Origin: Escallonia rubra
Taxonomy: Eukaryota > Streptophyta > Magnoliopsida > Escalloniales > Escalloniaceae
Direction of reading: 5' to 3'
Assembly: GCA_033065855.1 (NCBI GenBank)
Contig: JAVXUO010001410.1
Span: 1-64,000 of the forward strand
DNA: 64,000 bases
The stretch's first letter is position 1. Every line of letters starts with the position of its first letter. Below, one piece after another: positions 1 through 11,692 of the stretch. Below the pieces are notes generated by a model. It was given only the letters and a program-made list of their open reading frames with translations, was not told the DNA's origin and ran no database searches. Both the position numbers and the translations under genes were made by a program.

Positions 1-87
1 TCTCAGTGCCAGAGTCAGGTTCCCCAAGTAGGAATCCATGCCTCGCGCCCAAGATTCCGGTCGAACAAAGGACAAGCGACGAAGCCA

Positions 88-946
88 TTGAGGCCGGAGT
101 GTGTGGGTTGGCTCGACCGACACTACTACGGGCATGCGTCTGTCACTTCAACAGACTTCCCTCTTGGGACACACCTAGGTCATTCGGATGTCAGAATGTT
201 GGCGCCGGAGACAGATCTTTCAAATTTTGTCATCAACGCTTACATAGATCTGCTCCGGATTAGAGAGCATCAATTTAACCGTTCTGAATACTGTAAGCTT
301 AACATGTATCCCACTCATTTTGTGGAATTAGCGATCCGGGAATTCCATCGATGGAGGCAAGGGGCAACATGAGTAATTGGAAACCAGGTCGAAACGTGTT
401 ATGCATGATGACGCAGAGTATCAATGTCCCGCTGCTGATGCGAACCTTATCATTATACCTTGTGTTCATGGGCCCCTCTGGCTCCTAGTAGTTCTCCATC
501 CAGCGTCAGAGACGGTTCACATATACGATAGCCTAAGGGAGGACGAGCCTGGACAGCTGCTGGCACAGATGTACAACGACTACATCACTTTAGTGGTTAG
601 TTTTTATTTTTTGACCTTGGCTCATAGTATATTGTTGTTGTTTCATAGGCTTGATTCTCGATTTTATTGTTGGATGCAGACTACTGTCCTCTCGCTAGCG
701 TGCGGACGGCCACGGGGGGAGCCTTGGACGGTCGTGATGATAAAGGACCGACCAAAGCAATATAACGGTAACGATTGCGGGATTTACGTCCTCAAGTACA
801 TGGACTACATTGCTCGCTCGGAAGTGCTCAAACACTCCTCGTGGACTAGGAAGGATGCCTTGACGTTTAGGTATAGGATAGCCTGGGAACTGAAAAAGAA
901 TGAAGCCAGACGACTTCATTACCATTATCCTGACGTGCGTGGCTAG
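88..946 (+). pseudogene. Ulp1-type (C48) cysteine protease of a Mutator-like element, broken or intron-split
   Basis: Ulp1 peptidases remove SUMO-like modifiers; some plant Mutator lineages (Kaonashi, CUMULE) carry one beside the transposase. Seen here: an N-terminal part with a VINAYIDLL helix (frame 1, to about 372), then in frame 2 the HGPLWLLVV segment with the likely catalytic His, the Asp of IYDSL, and the Cys motif QYNGNDCGIYV with its oxyanion-hole Gln. The frame changes between about 345 and 420, where I see no good intron, so a frameshift is likely. Positions 596-679 look like an in-frame 84-nt intron (GTTAG...TGCAG). His and Trp are three residues apart instead of adjacent, which is unusual. 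The gene converges on the transposase at 1893-4184, as expected for one composite element. The N-terminus may be cut by the window start. Confidence 0.75.
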
Positions 947-1063
947 CTGCTGTGATGTTACAAAAAACTGTACCAAAAAGAAATGTACATAATTTTTCGC
1001 ATGCTATGAATTTGGCGCTAAAATGTGCGCGAATATCACCAGTTCATATGACGCATTCAAAAA

Positions 1064-1730
1064 AATAACGTGTCTCGTTGTTCGCCGAAATACATAAGAA
1101 TGGGCTAACTAGCGCGCCTCATGTGCAATGAGCGACAAAAAAGGGGACAAAAAATTTAGAAGATTTTTCGAACGTTATGAATTGGCCCCTAAAGTGTGCC
1201 CGAATAGGCCCTTCATAGGAAAACCGAAAAAATAACGTGTCTCGTTTTTCGCCGAAATACATAAGAATGGGCTAACTAGCGCGCCTCATGTGCAATGAGC
1301 GAAAAAAAAGTGACAAAAAAATTTACAAGATTTTTCGAACGTTATGATTGGCCCCTAAAGTGTGCCCGAATAGGCCCTTCATAGGAAAACCGAAAAAATA
1401 ACGTGTCTCGTTTTTCGCCGAAATACATAAGAATGGGCTAACTAGCGCGCCTCATGTGCAATGAGCAACAAAAAAGTGACAAAAAAATTTACAAGATTTT
1501 TCGAACGTTATGAATTGGCCCCTAAAGTGTGCCCGAATAGGCCCTTCATAGGAAAACCGAAAAAATAACGTGTCTCGTTTTTCGCCGAAATACATAAGAA
1601 TGGGCTAACTAGCGCGCCTCATGTGCAATGAGCGAAAAAAAGGTGACAANAAAATTTAAAAGATTTTTCGAACGTTATGAATTGGCCCCTAAAGCGTGCC
1701 TAAAGTGCAATGAACAAAACAAATTACAAG
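1064..1730. repeat. 167-bp tandem repeat, four copies
   Basis: Units starting AATAACGTGTCTCG begin at 1064, 1231, 1397 and 1564, a period of 166-167 bp. They are nearly identical and end in a partial unit. The array lies between the Ulp1 gene and the transposase 3' end, where Mutator-like elements often hold subterminal repeats. The window's only ambiguous base (N) is at 1650, inside the last unit. Confidence 0.9.
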
Positions 1731-1892
1731 ATTTTTCAGGAAGCTATGAATTGGGCGCTAAAGCGTGCGCGAATATGCCATTCAAAAAATTTCAATAATC
1801 CACAAACCAAATCACAAATTAAAGATTCAACAAACCAAATCACAAATTTAAACATTATAAAAGTTATTCGTTATACAACTGAAACATTAACC

Positions 1893-4184
1893 CTAACACT
1901 CTTCCTCATCATCGTCCTCCTCGACCATACTGCCAGGTTCGATACCTAACACTTTATAATGGTTTCTCTTGTCATGATCAGTCATCTTATTACACAACGC
2001 ACACTTTCGCAATTTTTTTTGACCCGTTGCTTTTTCAATCGGATTCTTCATGCGTATTTCTCGTTTTCGCCCTTTTGTTTGAGAAATAATTGGATCAAAA
2101 ATGTCGTCCTCCTCACCTTGCATGCTAGTGCCGTCAATGACTGGCTGTTTGGCTCGATTGAATCCACCGGCTGAAGTCGGTCGAGGGTCCAGGCTTTTTG
2201 GTAATGCCATCCTAAACTGTGCATGCTTAGCATGATCCCGTGCGGCTGCTTCAACTTGATAAGTGTACCCATCAAATGTTGACGCTGCATCCATTGATAA
2301 ACCGTGCATGATGTTACAAAGATGATTATATCGCAGCGCCTCAGATTGCCTGAAATCAACTGAAACACTGGGCACGTAAGGAATGTGACCGTGGACTCTA
2401 TTGGCTTCCTTCGTCCACCGTTCCAAGATATACTGTGGAGGGATTTGAGTTGCATTCTTGGCGCTCAAAACCCTCAACGCATGTCGACAAAGTATACCTT
2501 TATGCTCAAAGAGTTGACAGTTGCAATTTACCAACCCGGTGTCCATACATTTAGCTACGGTAAAATGTCTTCTGTTCCTCGGAGCCGACGAAGAGCACGG
2601 ATTGGCATAATTCGTCACATTTGTCAAAGCATAAACCTTGAGATCTCTGGTGGAAAACTCGTGCAACTTTGTCATGCCATATTGATTCGACTTTAATAGT
2701 TCCTCTTGAAACTGTCGAAACATTTCCTTCGTATAGACTTGAGCCGCATGAGCCTCCAAAGGTGAACGAAGTAGTATGGCTCTTTCTCTGTAAACTGTAG
2801 CCGCGTCGGCTTCTCTCTCACGGTACAATTGCCTCTCAAGGGCTTTCTGCATCTCTAGTACAAACTCCGCTATACTTGAAGACTGGCCTACGTACCCATC
2901 AAAGAATGAATTCATAGCTTCGCTTCTCGATGTCGTAGTCATTCCGGCTGCAAAAAACTTCTTGGTGTAGGCACCGACCCACTGTGTCTTGAGCTCATAC
3001 AACGATTGTAACCATCCATGATTGTGCAAACCGTAGTCATCCATTAATGTGGCCCACCTCTCCTCGAACACGTCTACCGTCAACGATTTCTTCACACATG
3101 TATTAAAGTCAGTCCTGAATGACGGATGGTTTGCATATACATTGTGAAGCCGTTCGAGATATTTGCTGCTTATGTGCCATGTGCACAGGCCATGGTGAGT
3201 ATCTGGAAGGACCTTAGCGATTGCATTTTTCATTGCCAGATCTTGGTCGGTGATGATGGTCTTTGGAGGAATATGGTACATTGCTTTAAGCCACGTTTCA
3301 AATAACCACGTAAATGACTCCTCCGTCTCATCCCTAAGCAGGGCAAAGCCAAATGAGACTGACTGATAGTGGTGGTTCACCCCGGTGAACGGAGCAAAAG
3401 GCATAGAGTACTTATTGGTGTGGTATGTGGTGTCAAACGTCACAACATCCCCAAAATTTTGGTAAGCAGCTCTAGAACGGGGGTCCGCCCAAAATATAGT
3501 ACTAATGCGGTCCTCATCATCCACTTGGAGACTGTAGAAAAATCCAGAATTCTCACTCTGAAGGCACCTGAAGATATCAAGTGTAGCTTGAGAATCTTTT
3601 TGGCCGAAATACGCTCTCCTCTCAGCACGGAGTTCATTTCGAAGGTCAACTTCGTTGAAAGTCTACTTGTCAATCCCTCCAGCCGGGCTTGAGAAAACCC
3701 CCGTCATCTTAGAAGGTGGTATTGTGGCGGCGGCCATTATTGAAAGCAGTTGTCTGTGTGCCGCACTTATTTCTCGGTGTTGATGAATTTGACCAATCAT
3801 ACTAGGGGTGCAAAACTGATGATTATGGCTCAACTCCACACCCGTCACAACCCAATGGTTTTCATTTTTCCGGTGTACTGCATACACATGGGCTTTGCAG
3901 CCGGTACCTGGAAATGTGTCCCGTTTTCTTTGTCTTGTTGTCCCTTCGTCACTGATCTGAACGACCGGGGGTACATGCGGTGCTCCTCTATGACACTCAA
4001 ATAACCTTGCACCAATTTGATCGGTATTCACCCGTTTTCTAGTCGTCTTAGTTCTAATACCGAAACCCATCGTTTTCGAATATGCTCTGTAGTATGCTTC
4101 GACTTCGTCCAGTGTTTGAAAAACTTGACCCAAGTAAGGTGGATCAGAACCTTCACAAAAAATATTTCTTCCAGTTGCATCCAT
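1893..4184 (-). pseudogene. MURA/FAR1-type Mutator transposase, 764 codons with one in-frame stop
   Basis: DDE transposase that cuts and inserts a Mutator-like element. Read from 4184 downward: a FAR1/WRKY-GCM1-like zinc DNA-binding domain (about residues 20-130; Cys of LFECHRG and GCKAHVY, then HNH in LSHNHQF); the MULE catalytic core with likely Asp near 251 (FDTTYHTN), Asp near 313 (ITDQD) and Glu near 422 (SRSEAMN); and a SWIM zinc finger (CNCQLFEHKGILCRH) near the C-terminus, followed by an acidic tail. One frame runs through the whole length except for a TAG codon at 3663-3665, between the binding domain and the core. The downstream M at 3524 is therefore not a real start. With one nonsense codon in about 2.3 kb, the element looks young. 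The opposite-strand open frames over it are shadows. Confidence 0.88.
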
Positions 4185-4199
4185 ATTTATACTGAAATC

Positions 4200-5489
4200 T
4201 AAAAAATAAAAACCAATACGATTATCAACAAGTCATAGAATTAAATAAAAGAAGAATAAAAATTATTTAAACGTAATTGCTGGAAAAATTCGTATAATGT
4301 AAAATTATCAAAATAGCCCCGGACGAGCGGCAAATTAGCAAAATGCCCCCGGGGAGTTCATTATCCCCCTAACGTCCCTAACCAGCCTTAAAACAACCTC
4401 TCAGGCGCTTTGCTTACATTTCTGGACTAAGAAGTCCTTTAAAAAACTTAACGCTGCAAAATTACGAAAATACCCCCCTCGGGGCTGCGAATTACCAAAA
4501 AATGCCCCCTGGCATCAAAAAATCGTTCGGAGTGCTTTGAAACGGGATTTTAAGCTTCCTGAATTCATCCGGGACAAAATAAGTTTTCGGGTGTCTGACA
4601 CCCTTTGCTGAACTAAAAGTTATTTTAAGGTATGGCCCTTTAAGCTGGAGCTTTCCTAACAAAATAGCCCCCGATGAGGGCAAATTACCGAAATGCCCCC
4701 GGGGGTTCACTATCAGGTATAATATTTACATTCCAAAACTACATTCCTGGATCTTTAACCTAGCTTACCAACACATTAGCAATAGTCATTATTTCAATGT
4801 ATTAAAACAAATCCTCACTTCCCACCACTCCGAACGCTTAATTACGCTAGTTCTCACTGAATTTAGCGCCAACGTGGTTATATAGCAATATACCCCCCGA
4901 TGGCCCCTACACCCCCAAGACCTCAAAACCGCTTTGAAGTCAAGTTTTTAAATGTATTACGTCAATTATATACCCAATATATCAGGAAAAATTTTAAAGG
5001 GGGAAAGTTACCAAAACACCCGCTACTTGTGCAAAATACCCCCTGCCAGTCATCGCCGGTGCGTCACAAGTTCCTGAATTCACCCGGGACAATAAAAGTT
5101 TTCGGGTGTCTGACACCCTTTGCTGAACTAAAAGTTATTTTAAGGTATGGCCCTTTAAGCTGGATCCTTCCTAGCAAAATAGTCCCCGATGAGCGGCAAA
5201 TTACCGAAATGCCCCGGGGGTTCACTATCACCCCAACGCCCCCGAACCAGCTTCAAAACAACATTTCAGGTTCTGTGATTACATTCCTGGACTAAAACTG
5301 TGTAATTAAAAACTTGGCGCGGGAAAATTACCGAAACACCCCTGGCGGGTGGCAAATTACCGAAATGCCCCTGGCATCAGGAAAAATCTCAAAGGTGCCT
5401 CAAAATGCTACTTTACGCTTCGTGAGTTCATCATTGGCCTAAAAAGTACTTTACGGATTTTTCGCGCAAAAATCGCGAACCGGTGTCCG
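4200..5489. repeat. Degenerate dispersed repeats upstream of the transposase
   Basis: No gene is seen. The stretch holds diverged copies of a phrase of the type AAATTACCGAAATGCCCC, at about 4330, 4490, 4685, 5200 and 5350, and two copies of a longer segment around GTTTTCGGGTGTCTGACACC (about 4580 and 5100). It is the 5' flank of the Mutator-like element; its terminal repeats could not be fixed. A similar phrase recurs near 14560. Confidence 0.6.
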
Positions 5490-6777
5490 GGGCGAGCGCT
5501 GAAAGGGCCGTTCGGGCAAAAAAATAGCTAACGGCTCCGGAATGGCGCGAAATCCTGGGGAATGGAACTTCCCAACATCCTAGGGTTCTCGTAAAAGTTT
5601 CGCGCGAAATCGCGCTAGCTTGGTATTTTAAATTAGACTGCGAAGGTACACGGTTCCCCGTAGCAGTTAGCCCCTCTACAGTGCTTGGAAAAATCTGAAT
5701 TTTTTACCTGATACAGATCCTTTCAGAATAACTAGGGTCCCTGTTTTGCACTTTGGCCAAATCACGCTCTAGCTATTTTTTATAAATCTGTGAAAAAGCT
5801 GTCTAATTAAAGGGCGAGCGCTGAAAGGGCCGTTCGGGCAAAAAAATAGCTAACGGCTCCGGAATGGCGCGAAATCCTGGGGAATGGAACTTCCCAACAT
5901 CCTAGGGTTCTCGTAAAAGTTTCGCGCGAAATCGCGCTAGCTTGGTATTTTAAATTAGACTGCGAAGGTACACGGTTCCCCGTAGCAGTTAGCCCCTCTA
6001 CAGTGCTTGGAAAAATCTGAATTTTTTACCTGATACAGATCCTTTCAGAATAACTAGGGTCCCTGTTTTGCACTTTGGCAAAATCACGCTCTAGCTATTT
6101 TTTATAAATCCGTGAAAAAGCTGTCTAATTAAAGGGCGAGCGCTGAAAGGGCCGTTCGGCCAAAAAAATAGCTAACGGCTCCGGAATGGCGCGAAATCCT
6201 GGGGAATGGAACTTCCCAACATCCTAGGGTTCTCGTAAAAGTTTCGCGCGAAATCGCGCTAGCTTGGTATTTTAAATTAGACTGCGAAGGTACACGGTTC
6301 CCCGTAGCAGTTAGCCCCTCTACAGTGCTTGGAAAAATCTGAATTTTTTACCTGATACAGATCCTTTCAGAATAACTAGGGTCCCTGTTTTGTACTTTGG
6401 CCAAATCACGCTCTAGCTATTTTTTATAAATCCGTGAAAAAGCTGTCTAATTAAAGGGCGAGCGCTGAAAGGGCCGTTCGGGCAAAAAAATAGCTAACGG
6501 CTCTGGAATGGCGCGAAATCCTGGGGAATGGAACTTCCCAACATCCTAGGGTTCTCGTAAAAGTTTCGCGCGAAATCGCGCTAGCTTGGTATTTTAAATT
6601 AGACTGCGAAGGTACACAGTTCCCCGTATCAGTTAGCCCCTCTACAGTCCTTGGAAAAATCTGAAATTTTTACCTGATACAGATCCTTTCAGAATAACTA
6701 GGGTCTCTTTTTTTTTTTTTTTCAAAATCTCGCTCTAGCTATTTTTTATAAATCCGTGAAAAAGCTGTCTATAAATG
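5490..6777. repeat. 322-bp tandem repeat, four near-identical copies
   Basis: Units beginning GGGCGAGCGCTGAAAGG start at 5490, 5812, 6134 and 6456, exactly 322 bp apart. They differ by a few substitutions; the last copy has a T-tract expansion near 6710. The copies are much more alike than the surrounding repeats, so the amplification is recent. It forms the right subterminal block next to the Mutator-like transposase gene. Confidence 0.93.
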
Positions 6778-7200
6778 TAATGTAATACGCTATTTTGAAT
6801 CGCTATAAATGTAATACGCTAAGTGTAATACGCTGATTTGTATAAACCTAACATTGAATTATAAGGAAATTCAAAATACTTACTTGTTGTGACTTGATGT
6901 ATTTGAAGAAAAATCTACCGATCTTCTAGCGATTATCCACCGATCTTCTTCTAGCGCTAAAATTTTTTGGTTTGTGGAGAAAAAGTGCGGAGCAGAGCAG
7001 AAATGTGGAGAAGAATGGTTGGGGGGAGGGGATTATAAATAGAGAAGAAAAAGGAAGAGAGAAGAAAAAAGAGGGAAAAAAAAACCCGTGAGTGGTCTCT
7101 GCAGAAAAAAAAAATTGGCAGACTCTGCGAAAAAAAAGACTCTGCAAACAAAGAAAAAAAGCAGTGGGAAGGACAGTCACGGGGAGGGAAGGACAGTCAC
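6778..7200. other. AT-rich then purine-rich spacer
   Basis: Short repeats of the phrase GTAATACGCT occur around 6780-6840, followed by two copies of a phrase like CCACCGATCTTC/CTACCGATCTTC (about 6916-6950) and an A/G-rich stretch to 7200. No coding region is recognisable; the open frames are low-complexity artefacts. This may be the end of the Mutator-like element. Confidence 0.5.
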
Positions 7201-7214
7201 GGGGAGCATCACCC

Positions 7215-7640
7215 GCGTGGGGGGGGGCGCCACGTGGCAGAAGGAGAGGGCAACCCGCGGGGCCCCTTCACGCGGTTGGGCCACGTGGCAGGCGCGGGGG
7301 AGGCCACGTGGCACCGCCATCGTACCAACCGGCGCACCTTCCCGCGTTGGGCCACGTGGCAGGCGCGTGGTGGCCACGTGGCAGGCGCGTGGAGGCCACG
7401 CGGCAGGGCATCGCACCAACCGGCGTCCCTTCACGCGGTTGGGCCACGTGGCAGGCGCGGGGGAGGCCACGTGGCAGGGCCATCGCACCAACCGGCGTCC
7501 CTTCACGCGGTTGGGCCACGTGGCAGGCGCGGAGGAGGCCACGTGGCAGGGCCATCGCCCAACCGGCGCCCCTTCACGCGGTTTTGCCACGTGGCAGTCG
7601 CGGGGGAGGCCACGTGGCAGCCTTGGCTCGAATTTTTTTT
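7215..7640. repeat. G-box minisatellite (CCACGTGGC array)
   Basis: A GC-rich minisatellite with a unit of about 72 bp (one expanded copy) begins with phrases like CGCGGTTGGGCCACGTGGCA at about 7272, 7345, 7434, 7507 and 7577. Each unit carries two copies of GCCACGTGGCA, whose core CACGTG is the palindromic plant G-box. About eleven intact cores and one degenerate core lie within 400 bp. Open frames of 177-301 codons cross it on both strands because of repeat composition; they are not genes. Confidence 0.88.
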
Positions 7641-7705
7641 TTTTTTGTGTCAGCCAACCAAAAAATTTGAAAATTTTTGTGTGGGAGCCACCCAAAAAAA
7701 AAGCC

Positions 7706-7999
7706 ACCAACCGCTTCTTTTATATGCGGTTGGTTTTTTAAAAAAATTGTTAAAAAAAAGGGGCTTACCAACCGCTTCTAAGAGAAGCGGTTGGGCAAAA
7801 AAAAATTTGTCCCAACCGCGTATAAGAGAAGCGGTTGGGTGGAGTGGTTTTTTGTGGTGGGCCCATGTCAAAAAAATAATCATGCCCAACCGCTTCTCTT
7901 ACATGCGGTTGGGCTCAAAAATAAAAATGAGTGCTTTTTGTGGTGGGGCCCACGAGAAAATGATACCGTACCCAACCGCATGTAAGAGAAGCGGTTGGG
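7706..7999. repeat. Five 29-nt hairpins with CCCAACCGC/GCGGTTGGG arms
   Basis: Near-perfect inverted repeats of exactly 29 nt lie at 7706-7734, 7767-7795, 7811-7839, 7885-7913 and 7971-7999. Each has 9-nt arms (CCAACCGC / GCGGTTGG core) around an 11-nt centre. Centres include TTCTAAGAGAA and the mutually reverse-complementary pair TTCTCTTACAT / ATGTAAGAGAA. The surrounding sequence is A-rich and not conserved. The block ends at about 8043 (GGATCGGGCCCC), next to a TA microsatellite, as a transposon end would. Confidence 0.88.
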
Positions 8000-8040
8000 T
8001 GGAGAAAATTTTTTTATCCACCGGTGGGTGTGGATCGGGC

Positions 8041-8043
<3 letters not shown>

Positions 8044-8088
<45 letters not shown>
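8044..8088. repeat. TA microsatellite
   Basis: A run of alternating TA directly follows the sequence GGATCGGGCCCC. A second run lies at about 8636-8671 inside the neighbouring LTR fragment. Confidence 0.95.
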
Positions 8089-8089
<1 letters not shown>

Positions 8090-8632
8090 ACACTCCCGTT
8101 TGCAGGTTGCACCACGATAGCCTATTGCGCCTCTCATAAGCTCAACAATCACATAAACACATACCTTGCCACTCACAGAACTCACGCACCAGAGCACACA
8201 ACCCACGCAACCGCACTCTCTTGCCCAGCTGCCTTTACGGCAGCTGCCCATGGGCCCAAATTCCCCTCTTCTTTTGCACAGCTATGGCTGTTATGAAAAA
8301 CCACTCCACAAGGTGCAAAACAGCCCCCTTCCACAAGGTGCAAAATAGCCCCCTTCCACGGCCAACATCAAACCTCACAGCTCCCTCAAACCCACACAAG
8401 CACGCACACGACGGCAGCCATGCCCCCACTTCACGCACACTCACATACATCTCTCGGAAAATCCCAAAACACACCCATAAAATTGAAAAATCTGAGAACA
8501 ATTTGCTAGAAAACTTACCGGAAAATGAAACTTTGCCGGAACCCTTCTCCCATCTCCTTCTTTTGCTCTCTCTCTCTCTCGGGTCACTTATCAGATGAGA
8601 GATGGAGGAATATGACGGTTGCCTATGCTACA

Positions 8633-8673
<41 letters not shown>

Positions 8674-9223
8674 CCCTAGTTGGAATCTAACCAAAAGCCC
8701 ACCTTAATTTCCGTTAATTGCTCAAGTTTTCACCCGGAAACTTTTATTATCTCGAAGAGGTCCAAAAATAATTATCTTCAAATAGTTAATGCACTAGAAA
8801 AATTAGTAACGGGTCTTTTGCACTATCTCGTGTCACAAATTGTCGCTAATAAGCACGTGGATACTAAAAGAAGTTTAGTTATCGCTAAAAAGTATATAAA
8901 TGCTAAAAATTAACTCATCGCTAAAATACACATCGACATTAAATAATAAAAATATATCATCGCTAAAAATTATACCAACGTTAAGAAAGTTTAGATTTGT
9001 CGCTAAATGTTGTCGATAAAAATCCGATCATGCTAATCATCACTAAAGGCCTGAATCAGTATCTCTTGCAACTACTACCTTTAAATTATAAGTCAAAGTT
9101 TCTAAAAAATGTTTCGCCAGGGATCATAGTGTTTAATATTCATCAATTTGTTGCTAAAGGTTCATTAGATGATTACTTGGAATTTTCACCATAAATCCAT
9201 CTTTAGATTTTTGGGATGTTACA
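8089..9223 (-). mobile_element. LTR fragment of a long-LTR gypsy family (fossil)
   Basis: The outer end reads TGTAACATCCC on the - strand at 9223. The body resembles the start portions of the LTRs at 18760-25039 and 26217-29814: it shares a CA-rich tract, an exon-junction-like phrase around CTTACCGGAAAA, an AT tract and stretches rich in TCGCTAAAA. Only part of an LTR is present and it is old. The open frames in it are not genes. Confidence 0.6.
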
Positions 9224-11692
9224 TGGCTTTCCGTACAAGGTATGGACATTATGAATTTGTTGTCATGTCGTTTGGATTGACAAAGGCTCTTGCAGCCTTT
9301 ATGGACTTGATGCATCGAATTTTTAAGGAGTTTTTATATCAGTTTGTAGTAGTTTCTGTTGATGATATTTTGGTATATTTAAAAAGTACGGTGGGGCATG
9401 AGCATCATTTGAGGATTGTACTGCATGTACTACGGGAAAAGAAATTGTACGCTAAGTTTGATTAAAGCAAGTGGTCTTCTCAGGTCATATAATGTCTGAA
9501 TTGACACCTCTAAAATATAAGCTGTTTTGAATTGACAAGTGCTAAAGAATGTAGCAGAAGTTAAAAGCTTCTTGGGATTTACGGGGTATAATCGTCGATT
9601 TGTAAAAGATTTTTCAAGGATAGCTACACCTTTGTCCACATTGACTCGGAGTGAAGTGGCATATCAGTAGACCAATAAGTGGGAGGCGAGTTTCAAGAGT
9701 TAAAAGCGAGATTAAATACAGCTCCAATTTTGACTTTGTCAAGTGGAACTAAGAATTTTGTGGTGTACAACGATGCTTCAAAGAAAGGATTAGGTTGTAT
9801 ATTGATACAAGATGGCAAAGTTGTGGCTTATGCTTTGAGAAAGCTGAAACCCTATGACCAGAATTGTCTAGCACATGATCTTGAGCTAGCAGCGATTATA
9901 CTCGCATTGCATACGTGGAAACATTATCTGTATTGGGCTAGATTTGAAATTTTTACTGATCATAAGAGTTTGAAATACTTATTTTCTCAGCAAAATTTGA
10001 ATAGAAGACAAAGAAGGTGGATGGAAGCACTTAATTATTATTATTGTGTGATTCAGTATCACCCAGGTAAAGCCAATGTTGTTGTAGATGCACTGAGTAT
10101 GAAAGTACAAGTTGCTAGCTTAATGGTGAAAGAGTGAAAGTTGATTAAGCAATCTTGTTCATGGGAGCTATCTGTTAGTGAGTCAGGGATCATTCTTACA
10201 AATTTAAAAGTAAAACCAGTGTTATTACAGAGAATCCAAGAGGAATAAGAAAGAGATTTGGAACTGCATAAAGAAGCGAAGGATAAAGATGGAAGCTTCA
10301 AAACTGAAGTTTCAATGGATATTAATTGTGTTTTACAGTATAAAAACCGGTTGGTTGTGCCTAACAATGAAGACTTGAAAGGAGAAATACTGAAAGATGC
10401 CCATAAGTCAAAGTATATAGTGCACCCAGGTGGAACATAGATGTAGCGGGATTTGAAATGTAATTACTGGTGGAATAACATGAACAGAGAAATAACTGAC
10501 TTTGTTTCAAAAGTATTGTATGTCAATAAGTGAAAGCCGAACACCAAAGACTGGCGGGTCGATTGAAACCATTACCGGTACTCGCATGGAAGTGGGACCA
10601 TATAACAATGGATTTTGTCAAAGGATGGCAAAGGACCCGTAATGGGCATGATTCTGTATGGGGGATAGTGGATAGATTGACGAAATTTGCTCATTTCCTA
10701 CGTGTACTTAAGACGCACTCATTGGATAAATTAGCCCGAGTATATGTACAAGAAATAGTTCGATTGCACGAAATACTAGTAAGTATTGTAAGTGATAGAG
10801 ACACAAGATTTACATCTCATTTTTAGAAAAGTTTGTAAGGTGCATCGGGTACAAATTTGAAATTTAGTACAACATTTCATCCTCAGACTGATGGGTAATC
10901 TGAGAGGACTATTGAAACATTAGAGGATATGCTTCGTGCAAGTGTGATAGATTTAAAAGGTAGTTGCGATCAACATCCGGCAATCAATGAATTTGCTTAT
11001 AATAACAGTTATTAGGCTAGCATCAGTATGGCACCATATAAAGTTATATATAGACGAAAATGTTGCTCACCAATTTGTTGGAGTAAAGTCGGAGAAAGGA
11101 GTTTAATTGGGCCACAAATAGTTCAAGAGACCACTGAAAACATTTAGCAAATTTGGCAAAATATTTTGACTGCTCAAAGCTGACAAAAAAGTTATGCTAA
11201 TAACAGACAGAGAGTTGGAATTTTCAGTGGGAGATTTTGTATTTCTTAACGTGTCGTCATTCAAAGGAATAAAACGATTTGGAAAGCATGACAAGTTTTC
11301 ACGGAGATATATTGGCCCTCATGAAATATTGGATCGTGTTACGAATTTTGCATACAAAGTTACATTACATGTATCTTTGGAAGGAGTACATGATGTGCTC
11401 CATGTTTCAATGTTGCGGAAGTATAACCCTGACCCATCTCATGTGATAAGCCCGGAGCTAATATCAATCCAATCATATTTGTCATATGTAGAGTTGCCAG
11501 CGCAGATTTTAGTTTTTGATGTGAAAGTTTTGAGGAACAAAAGCATTTCGTTGATTAAAGTTTTGTGGCAAAATCATGTAATGGAAGAAGCCACGTGGGA
11601 AAAAGAGGATGATACATGAAAAGATTATCCGCACCTATTTGGTAAGTTTAAGTTATGAATTTGGGGACCAAATTCTTTTAAGGAGTGAAGGG
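9224..11692 (+). mobile_element. Ty3/gypsy chromovirus (Tekay-like) internal region, 5'-truncated fossil
   Basis: Parts in order: reverse transcriptase (motif [13 protein letters not shown], then SVDDILVY), RNase H ([12 protein letters not shown]), integrase core (WDHITMDFVKG) and a C-terminal chromodomain-like segment (WEKEDDT). A polypurine-like tract precedes the 3' LTR at 11693. Gag, protease and the 5' LTR are missing. The element is broken, with clearly more than ten breaks, and is old. The domain order and chromodomain point to the chromovirus branch; the clade is inferred. Confidence 0.88.

Noticed and set aside
1650-1650. Single ambiguous base
   Set aside because: An assembly or base-call ambiguity in a tandem repeat, not biology.
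1064-6777. Regularly spaced repeats as a CRISPR array
   Set aside because: Units of 167 and 322 bp are head-to-tail satellites without spacers, in plant DNA.
7088-8139. Overlapping long open frames (up to 301 codons) on both strands
   Set aside because: They are created by the GC-rich minisatellite and hairpins; the proteins are Arg/Gly/His repeats with no domain.
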